Source: Candidatus Sumerlaeota bacterium (GTDB lineage Bacteria > Sumerlaeota > Sumerlaeia > JADFCT01). Taken from it: a stretch of DNA of 9,762 bases. A program made the translations under genes and the position numbers. Position 1 is the first letter of the stretch. Every line of letters starts with the position of its first letter. The notes under the pieces are model-generated. The model saw only the letters and a list, made by a program, of their open reading frames with translations. It was not told where the DNA came from and did not search any database. Below, piece after piece: positions 1-7,700 of the stretch. The DNA lies in contig JAPLSP010000473.1 of NCBI GenBank assembly GCA_026398575.1, positions 1-9,762 on the forward strand, in the 5' to 3' direction.

Positions 1-107
1 CCGCCCGACGGAGCGGGACGGCCTACCATTCGGCGCCAAGCTATAAGGCGGGGCGCACCCATGCTTGCCTGGCAGATGCTTGCTTGGCTGATTTTTTGGC
101 TTTTCAT
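1..107 (-). CDS. Possible small ORF, cut by the window edge
   Basis: An ATG at 107-105 opens a frame with no stop before the left edge (35 codons seen). A strong AGGAGG lies 7 bases upstream and overlaps the stop codon of the secreted-protein gene, so translational coupling is possible. The product begins MKSQKISQAS and has a duplicated QAS caused by an imperfect 15-base direct repeat. The distal part (RRMVGRPAPSG) is encoded by GC-rich DNA that resembles dispersed intergenic repeats more than a gene. I recognise no family. The good ribosome binding site argues for a gene; the repeat-like composition argues against it. Confidence 0.25.
   Translation of the reverse strand, partial: MKSQKISQASICQASMGAPRLIAWRRMVGRPAPSG
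61..88. repeat. Imperfect short direct repeat
   Basis: ATGCTTGCCTGGC (61-73) is followed by ATGCTTGCTTGGC (76-88), 12 of 13 bases identical with a 15-base period. It lies just beyond the end of the secreted-protein gene and inside the small edge ORF, where it gives a repeated QAS. It may be slippage or chance. Confidence 0.4.
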
Positions 108-118
108 GGGAATTCCTC

Positions 119-1279
119 CTAAAATCCTGCCGGCGGCGCGCCGGCAGCGGGCTTGCCTGGCGATTCAACTTTTTCATCGGCGATCCGGTCTTGTTCCGAA
201 GGCGGCGGCGGCTTGCGCGGAATCCTGCCTTTGGCGGCGATCTTGATTTTCAGCATCGCAACCGTGTCTTCTATTCTGGCTTTGCGCTCCGCCGATAGTG
301 AGGTCGGTTCTTCCCTCATGTCGGGGAATCGGCGCTGCATGGCCAGCCAGTTCACGTAGTTGAGGTAGGTTTGCCGGCCATGCGCCTTTCCGCACAGCCC
401 GCAATTGATTGTCGTTCCTCGGCCCAGGTAATGAATCGTGAGGGGATTCATGTCGCCGGCCTTGACCGTCCGGCCATCCCAGTCCTCCCTCACATCCTTC
501 TCTTTGATGAGGAGATTGAAGGGCGCATTGTTCCCCACCAGGCCATTCACGCCAAAGGAAAGCGTATCGCCCTTTTTGGCCGGACCCAGCAGCGGATGCT
601 CTTGGGCTACGCGCCAGGGCATTTCGCCCAAATGCCAGACGAACTGGGCGTCCTCGATCCCGAAGAGAATCTCCATGCGGTCCTTGTATCGCCTGACTTC
701 GTCGCCGTTGCGGGCGATGTCGTCGTTCATGTGGCTGGCCCACGTTGCCGCGGTCGCAAGATGCCCGGTCGCGTAGGCAGGACGGATCAGCCCGAAGTGG
801 CCGCAGTTGACCAGGCAGACGCCCTCATGCACGGCCACGACGAGCGCGTCCAGGACGTCCCAGCTGATATTGACGTGCCAGCTGCCGGAGATCATCACAT
901 CCAACTGGCTCAAGGCCGCGACGTCCGTCCCTTCGATCCAGCGATAGGTCAGTCCATATTTCCTCAACTCCGCCAGCAACTTGGGATCCTTGTCCGTATC
1001 GGGGTCAATGATCGCATAAAGCTCGTACTTCGGATCCTTGAAGCTCCCGGCAACGCTCAAATGATTGAAGCCGACTTTGGCGCCGTCCCACCAGGATGGT
1101 CCCTCTGCCGAATACAGGCTGGCAAAGACGCCGACCTTGATAGGCTTGTCGTCTCCCGGCAGTGGGATCTTCCAGGTCGCCGATGTCTGCGCAGAGGCGA
1201 AACCCGCCAGCGCGCAAAGAACGGCGGCGAACGCAATTGCGGGCATCACAAAAGCTCCGCCCCTTTTCAATCGCATCAT
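119..1279 (-). CDS. Secreted protein, probable ThuA/class I amidotransferase-like fold
   Basis: This 386-residue protein is probably exported by Sec: residues 1-30 have a basic start, a hydrophobic core (about 10-27) and an ASA|QT signal-peptidase I-type site. The mature part begins with an IKVGVF strand (47-52). A second strand then leads into CLVNCGHFG (155-163), which sits where class I glutamine amidotransferase-like folds place the nucleophile elbow. Near the end, IHYLGRGTTINCGLCG (about 282-297) resembles the 'GkGrvfy' strand of ThuA-like domains. These are resemblances by eye, and catalytic activity is not shown. The tail is charged, then Pro/Ala-rich. The start is supported by GAGGAG 5 bases before the first ATG; Met2 would also fit. 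The gene stands alone, 512 bases after the receptor gene, and its upstream region shares sequence pieces with the repressor promoter. The substrate is unknown. It could instead be a general carbohydrate-related secreted protein. Confidence 0.82.
   Translation of the reverse strand: MMRLKRGGAFVMPAIAFAAVLCALAGFASAQTSATWKIPLPGDDKPIKVGVFASLYSAEGPSWWDGAKVGFNHLSVAGSFKDPKYELYAIIDPDTDKDPKLLAELRKYGLTYRWIEGTDVAALSQLDVMISGSWHVNISWDVLDALVVAVHEGVCLVNCGHFGLIRPAYATGHLATAATWASHMNDDIARNGDEVRRYKDRMEILFGIEDAQFVWHLGEMPWRVAQEHPLLGPAKKGDTLSFGVNGLVGNNAPFNLLIKEKDVREDWDGRTVKAGDMNPLTIHYLGRGTTINCGLCGKAHGRQTYLNYVNWLAMQRRFPDMREEPTSLSAERKARIEDTVAMLKIKIAAKGRIPRKPPPPSEQDRIADEKVESPGKPAAGAPPAGF
127..147 (-). terminator. GC-rich hairpin over the end of the secreted-protein gene
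   Basis: CTGCCGGCG and CGCCGGCAG form a perfect 9-bp stem with a 3-base loop. The hairpin lies entirely inside the coding sequence (residues 378-385, the Ala/Pro-rich tail). On the minus strand it is followed by GATTTTAG, which is a weak U tract, and then by the stop codon. It could be a partial terminator or a 3'-end stabiliser. The short U run and the AGGAGG just after it keep confidence low. Confidence 0.3.
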
Positions 1280-1341
1280 TTTATCTCCTCCGATCCAAAG
1301 ATTAATTTCGTGACTTCAGGCGCATAATGCGATTGGCGCTA

Positions 1342-1378
1342 GTCCAAGTATCTTCAAATATCGTAATCCTTTAACCAA
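1342..1378 (-). promoter_or_regulatory. Candidate promoter of the secreted-protein gene
   Basis: On the minus strand TTGGTT (1378-1373) and AAGATA (1354-1349) are 18 bases apart, the same spacing as TTGACG/TAGATA before the repressor. The stretch GTCCAAGTATCT (1342-1353, plus strand) matches GTCGAAGTATCT (9519-9530) at 11 of 12 bases. The distance from the -10 candidate to the start codon is also alike (about 70 against 77 bases). Both hexamers are poor sigma-70 matches, so the call rests mainly on the likeness to the repressor promoter. Confidence 0.3.
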
Positions 1379-1386
1379 TTATTATA

Positions 1387-1476
1387 AAGTCACCACAGAG
1401 ACACCGAGGCGCAGAGGAACATACTAAAAATGCTCTTTGTGAAATTCTCTGTGCCTCGGTGTCTCTGTGGTGACTT
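1387..1476. repeat. Long inverted repeat with CACAGAG-type arms
   Basis: Arms 1387-1416 and 1447-1476 are complementary over 30 bp with one mismatch (G1411 opposite T1452, a G-U pair in one RNA). They enclose a 30-base AT-rich loop. The core is CACCACAGAGACACCGAGGC. Sequences of this 'CAC(C)ACAGAGACAC...GAGGCACAGAG' type are, from general knowledge, scattered through intergenic DNA of many unrelated bacteria and often give spurious small ORFs. It lies between the receptor and secreted-protein genes and may act as a terminator, an RNA-stability element or a miniature mobile element. No target-site duplication was clear. Confidence 0.85.
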
Positions 1477-1791
1477 CATCGTCATGCGGCTAAAGGCACA
1501 CCAAATATCTTTAAGACTGATCTGGGACTTGCGCATGCAATCTTGTCCTTGCGAAAATCCTACACTTTATAGACGCATATCGGACTTGAAAGATGAATCA
1601 AAGAGCGACATTGATCCCAAGAGATCACCCGAGTGCCTGCGTAGCTTTGCGAATGATTTTCGTCAAGAAGGTTACTTCAGAAGCCAAAAGAGCGTCAAAG
1701 GCTTTTTATTGCAAAAAGGCGACGCCGGACAAGAAGGGCGGTCTTGGACGGCAGGGCTTTTAGGATGCTATTTGTCCGCTCCCCTTTAGCG
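1477..1791. other. Gene-free stretch after the receptor gene
   Basis: These 315 bases follow the receptor stop codon in the direction of transcription. No minus-strand frame here has a family signature or a good ribosome binding site, and no convincing intrinsic terminator was found. The only notable content is the promoter-like block at 1673-1708, described separately. Confidence 0.6.
1673..1708 (-). promoter_or_regulatory. Second copy of the repressor promoter/operator block (candidate)
   Basis: Aligned without gaps to 9530-9565, this block matches at 28 of 36 bases by hand count. The shared parts include TACT-CAG, GCGTCAA (the minus-strand TTGACGC containing the -35 box) and GGCTTTTT. It lies 85 bases beyond the receptor stop codon and about 390 bases upstream of the secreted-protein start, on the same strand. 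The -10 hexamer is not conserved (the TAGATA equivalent falls outside the aligned block), so this may be a repressor-binding site without promoter activity, or a decayed duplicate. Confidence 0.35.
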
Positions 1792-4700
1792 CTACTCGGG
1801 CAGCCAGCTTTTGGTTATCTCCACAAGATCCTGCCAAGGGGCTGGCCTGAAATGCTCGGGGAGTTGATCGCCCTCGTGAACTTTCACGTACGTGCTGTTG
1901 GCGCCATTGTACTTTGCCCAAACGATCAGGTTTCGCTTTTCGTCATAGTAGGGAATCGGGAATTCCTGAACGCGAGAAAGGACGGAATCACTCCCACGCC
2001 AATAGGCGATGGATACCGCCAGAGGCCTCCGGATTTCCTGGGCGCGGGAGGCAGTCATCTCGAATCCATTCCTGCGCCAAACGATCTTCTTTTCTGAAAT
2101 AGCAGATCCTGCATCGGCATCCCATACCGGGTACTGCAAATGAATGGTCCATCCTGGTTTGGGTTTGGGAAGATCCAGAAGCGCCGGATCGAAATCCGCA
2201 TCCATAGTGATTTTTGAAATGGTGTTCTCAGCAGAGCCGTCCTTGATTACTCTTGGCAGAAAGAAATCGCCGTATTTGGCGAAATCCCTGCACGAGACGC
2301 CAAAGTCCTCCACGCACGCCCAACCCAACTCAGGCGCATAATATGTGTACTCGCCGAGTTTCACACATTGATACCCATTTCTAGTTACGCCTGCCGTGAC
2401 TGTTGCCCTTTCATGTGGGTTGGTAGTAAAGCCGCCTAGCGTAACCTCGGACCATTGTATTGCCCAAGCGTGACCTAACATAAGATGGTTGGAATACGAC
2501 ATATAAGAAATGGATTTCTCGCTTGAGTCTATATGGGATAAGACAGAGCACCTGTCATCGCCAATGTCTGTCGTTATGCGAGGCGGACCAGGTGGGGTAA
2601 CGTTTGAATGATAGTAGAAATTCGTTTTCCCGTCAGCGTCTCGAATTTCCTCGCGAAATCCACCTTGATACACCAACAGCGTGCACTCGTGTTTGACCGT
2701 CGGTTTGTTATCAGCCATCGCAGTAAGGCGCGTGTAGTCAAACTGGATTTTTTTCGCCCGGATATTCCGCAGCCGCCCCTGGATTGCTCGGAGGGCGTCG
2801 TCCGTGAGTGAAGCGCTTGTGGCGGTGGTGGCGTTGACTCCGCCCTTATCGCTGAAGAAATCAAGGTATTTTACTATAGGGAATGATTGATCGAGCGACC
2901 TTCCATATTGATCCAACAATGTGATTTTTTCAATGACGCCGTCTTGGTCCCTATCATATTCGATGCGGGGCGTCCAGCCTGTGATTTTATACTCCTGCCT
3001 GTTAAAGCGATATACTTCGGGAATGCCATTCGTATCCTGATCAATGATCTCAACAATGGTACTGCCATTCTCGAGGATGTTAATCCAGTTCGGATGTCCG
3101 CTGGCATTCTTGTAGCCCATTTCAACATGGACTGTCTTGCCGCCCGGACGATCCTTATAGATGTAATCCTCATATTTGTTCCCCTTGAAATCCTTTGAAG
3201 GCTCCATATCGGACCCCGAAAGGACAGCGTCGTCCGAGATATATTTCTTCATCAGATCTCTATGCAAGCCGCCCGGCGCCTTGCTTGCGCTGTAGGGAGA
3301 AAGATACATGGTTTTGATGAAGTCAATCACACCATCGGAGTTCATATCTTTTTCGTAGGTGATCTTGCCATATTGGTCAATGCTTTTGGTGGTTGTCTCA
3401 TCGGAAGCAGTCCCGAATTTTCCATCTCGATTGGAATCCACCCTGAGGATGGATTTTCTGATGCCATTTTGTTCGCCTTTATCTTCCATTATTGTGTCAA
3501 CCGCTCCGTCCTTATCCTGATCCCATTCATCACGGACAACCTTGCCGTCTTTTGTACACTGCCAACGGTATGGCTCAATCATTTTTCGGACCAAGCCGTC
3601 CGCATCGGCTTGTGCTACTTCGCTTAAGGTCGAGACAGGATCGGGTCGTGTCTCCATTGTTGCGGCATCCTTGCCGGACGACTGCGCCGGCGGCAAATCC
3701 GCGTCTGAGAAAACGACGCAATTAGGCAACGCCCGCTTCAGTTCCGCGACGCCGCTTGTTGTTATATGTGTTCCATTCACTTCAAGGTCTTGAAGAGAAG
3801 TTAGCTTCTCCAGGATAGGAATTGCCTCATCTCCCACGTCGGTTCGGGCGATTATCAATTTCTCAAGCTTGGACAGCTTTTCGAGATGCGCCATTCCTTT
3901 TCCTGTTACAGCGACTTTGTTTAGCCATAGCGTTCTCAAGGAAGTCAGGTTCTCGATATTCCACAATCCCTCGTCGGTGATCTGGGTATGCCCCAACATC
4001 AATACTTCCAGTTTGGCGAATTCGCGAATCACCGCCAATCCCTCATCCGTAACGGAACAGGCGGAAAGATTCAGCATTTTGAGTTCCTTGAGCGGCTTCA
4101 GATGCGCCATTCCTGCCGGAGTGATTCGCTGGCTAAAGCCGATGGATAGAGTCTTGAGCGATGTCAGCTTGCCAATATGCGCCAGCCCTTCGTCTGATAT
4201 CTTCTGGGCGAAAGGCAAATTAAGGCGCCCATCGAATGCCAGGCGCTCTAGCGGTTCAAGGTCTGCGTCCACCGTTCCAGAGGGAAAGGACAGCTCCTGT
4301 ATCGCTCCCGTGGTGATATCCGGCAGTGCGGCAAGAGCGCTCAGCGAGTCCGTAGTGGCGAGAGTCAGAGATAGCCAGCCATTCTCGGGAATCCGTTTCG
4401 TGCCGCGCGCCTCTCCGAATTCCTTCACGTCATAGTTTACTTCTGTCTGAGTAGAGCTTCTGTCTGTCCGTGGAATCGCCAACACCAGACTACCCAGAGA
4501 GCGGTCCTCCGGAAATCGAATCACGCGCTCTCCGGCAGCCTTGACAGGCCCTTGGGCATTCTCCTGTTTTTTGTCGCCGTCCTTTAGTTGAGGTTCCGCC
4601 GCCGCAACCAGCGCAGCGTTGCCAAGCGTATCGAAAGCCTTGATCAGCAAATTGCCATAGGCGCCGCCTTTCTCCACTTTAATGGCGCAGAATGCCGGAG

Positions 4701-7700
4701 GGGTCGGACCGCTGTACGACGTTCCCATGTAAATCAGATCGAACTCCCCCTCCGGCAGGAAAAGGCGAAACGAGCCATCCTTTTCGATGTACGATGAGGC
4801 ATTCCAGCTGTCTCTGTAATTTTCTTTAAGCCTGGCGAGCAGCTGCCCATAATAAACCCGGGGCCCAGTCAATGGATTCTCAACCGATACGCCGACTACG
4901 GGCTTTCCTGTTTCCGCCATGATGACTTTGCCGCTGACCTCGATGCCGCGATCCAGCATGAAGTCGAGGTTGAGGGGTTGGTTTTCCTTGACCTCAATGA
5001 CGGGAATCGGCGTGATGACGAGCGATGAGAGCTCACCGGGTTCTCCGTAGTACTCGAAGAGAGCCTTGTATTTCCCAGGCCGTAACTCCGCTTTGAAAGA
5101 GCCATCGGGGGATAGCGTGACCGTATTCCCTTGCCCGGATGTCTCACCTCTAAAGGTCAGATATACGTACGGCGCCGGCGCAAGCGGCTTGCCGGTGGCG
5201 CGGACGAGGACGCGCCCCTTTACGGCGGAGATGGGCATGAACATGATTGGCTGGTTGATGAGATTGGCAGATTCGAAGAAGATATCGTTGTCCTTGCGAT
5301 AACCAGCAGCGGAGTATTCATACCAGACGAGGTCCTTTTGCGTGAAGCCCGAGAACTCAAACCAGCCTTGAGCGTCCGAGGTCGTATGAAAATCCAAAAC
5401 TCCCTCGAAGCATCGGGCGGCGCGACTCTGTTCGACCAAATCCTGCGACATCCCGATCAAACAAATCTGAACGCCGGGGACGGGGTTACCTTTGGGATCA
5501 ATGATTTGCCTTCTGTAGGGCTGGCCGGGCTTTCGCAAAATCAGCCGGACGGGTTTGCTCTCGACCAAATCAATCCAGCGCCAGGCATGAGCGTAGCCAT
5601 CAAGGCTGAATCCGATGACGCCTTGCCCTTCGGTGACGGTCGCCGCGAACGGCCCGACGCGGAAGCGTGCTTTGCCGGCAGCGTCGGTCCGGGCGTTGTG
5701 CTCTTTGCGCGTCTGCTTTTCACCTTCGTGGAGGGACAAGAGCAACTGGATCGGGATATCGCTGGCGGGAGCGCCCTGCTCGTTCACGACTTCCGCTTCA
5801 TAGTTGAGCTCTTTGCCGGCAAGCGGTTCGAGGATAACCTGAATATCTTTGGCGTCGCTCGGCGCGTGGATTTCGCGCCCAAGGCAGCCGGGAGCGAAAA
5901 CCAGGAATGTCAATTCGCCCGGCGCCAGATGGTCTATATAAAAGCGTCCCTGATCGTCGGCTTTGGCTTCGTTTCGCGGATTGACCATGGCGCGCACGTC
6001 CACGGAGATGATCCGGATGGAGGCATGAGGAATCGCCGCGCCGGATGGCGAGACGACACGGCCGGTCAAGGTCTTTTCATAGAGAACTGTTTTCAGAATA
6101 ATCGGCGCGTTGTCGGGCAGTTTCGAAAAATCCATCGCTTCTTCCGTCCCGCCGCGTCTGGTAGACGCTTTATCGCCGGATGACGGATTAACTTCGTAAC
6201 GGAGTTGTGGCATCAGGCCGGGGACGTGGAACTCGCCTTTGCCATCGCTTTCCCCCTCCCACCTCGCTCCTCGCTCATAGCACGCTTTGCCATTGAGAAC
6301 GGGTTTGAACGAAATCTCGACCCCCGGCGCCGCATGGCCTTCCGTGTCCATAATCCGGCCGGTCCGGGAAACTGTCGGACCAAGCCGGATGGTCGTTTCG
6401 TGAACGCCCGGCTTGATATGGATGACCGCGCCTTGCGAGCGACTCGGATTGAAGGCCAGCAGATCGTATTCGCGGTCCAAGGGCGCGGCGGCAATAACAA
6501 AACTGCCATCTTTGCCGCTCACCGCAGACTGATCTTTAAGATTTGTATAGACTCCGGCGCCCGCGACCGCGCGCCCTTCAGAGTCGAGAACCATGCCCGA
6601 CAGCGGATTGGCCTTCAGCAACCTCATCCCAACGACGAGCCCGCTTTGATCGGACCTGGCCCATCCCGGGTTTAGCAGCCTTTGCGGCCATTCGGGATCA
6701 ATCAGAGCGCTCGACTTGTCTTTCGAGTGTGGCGCGAAACTGAAATGCGTATCGCGCGGGACAAGCGTCTCGAACCGCCCGCGATCATCGCTGACCACGG
6801 GATGACTGTCGAGCCGCCCATAGTTATCCATATTATCCCAGAGGCAGTTGAAAGGAAACTGCGCCAGCGGCTGGCTGGTATCCACGTCCACCACCTGGCC
6901 GGAAATACGATATTGATCGCTGGTTGGCGCATGCCCGCCGCCATCGCTTTTCGCGTTGGCTTTGGACTGCGATCGGGAAAGCGGCGGGGAAGTGAGGGGA
7001 TCTGCGTTGGATGTTGTTTTTTCAATGAAGCGGAAATCTGTAACCCGCATCTTGGGGCCTATTTCCTTGCGATAATCCAAGATATCTTTGGAAGCCAAAG
7101 GCTTGAAGGATATTTTTTCAATCTTCATCTTGGAAGGGTTTGAGCCATCGTTGATGGATAGCGCCATCGGAATCCAGAAGCCGTCTATTTTTTTGTAATC
7201 ATTATAAATGTATTCGTGCTCAATTACATCACCCCACCAGGATTTATCCGAGAGAATATGGGCGTCATCAACCATACTAATGGTGATTTCCCAGCGTTGT
7301 CTTTGCTTAATATTCTTTACCTCTTTCATGAGGCAGGTTATTTTAGCTTCGTCGGCGGAAGTTTTAGTCACCTGCATTTTCTCGCTATACTCCAAAGTTT
7401 CTTCAATGTTTTCCCCAGGAGGATATGGCCGCATTGCAGCGCGCGGATCAGGGACAAAAAACGTCTCCTGCATAATCAGGCATTCGTTCTTCGATTTATC
7501 AATATTCACGCCATAATCTTCTCTGTAATTATTAAAGACCAACATGCCCCAAGGTTTGGATACTGTGCTCGTGCTTCCCAAATCTTCGATCGTCTCATAG
7601 CGGGCTATATCGCCATCTGTGACAACCTTTTGCTTTTGATAAAGCAGTTCATGGGGATCTTTATTATCAGTCCTCTGATAAACGAAAACGCACTCGTATG

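Noticed and set aside
371..1327. 318-codon plus-strand frame
   Set aside because: It is antisense to the secreted-protein gene, which has a signal peptide and a strong ribosome site. The plus-strand product shows no family features.
1390..1536. 48-codon minus-strand frame ending in LCASVSLW
   Set aside because: Most of it is a translation of both arms of the CACAGAG inverted repeat (PQRHRGTENF ... CASVSLW), a well-known kind of spurious hypothetical protein.
1430..1789. 119-codon plus-strand frame in the intergenic gap
   Set aside because: It starts inside the loop of the inverted repeat, translates one arm of it (SVPRCLCGD) and lacks a ribosome binding site.
1680..1791. Intrinsic terminator after the receptor gene
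   Set aside because: Only very short stems (GGC/GCC before TTTTT, and AAGCC/GGCTT) were found. Neither is stable enough to call.
5131..6183. 350-codon plus-strand frame
   Set aside because: It lies wholly antisense to the beta-sandwich repeats of the receptor, whose frame has clear domain motifs. No ribosome site or family signature is seen.
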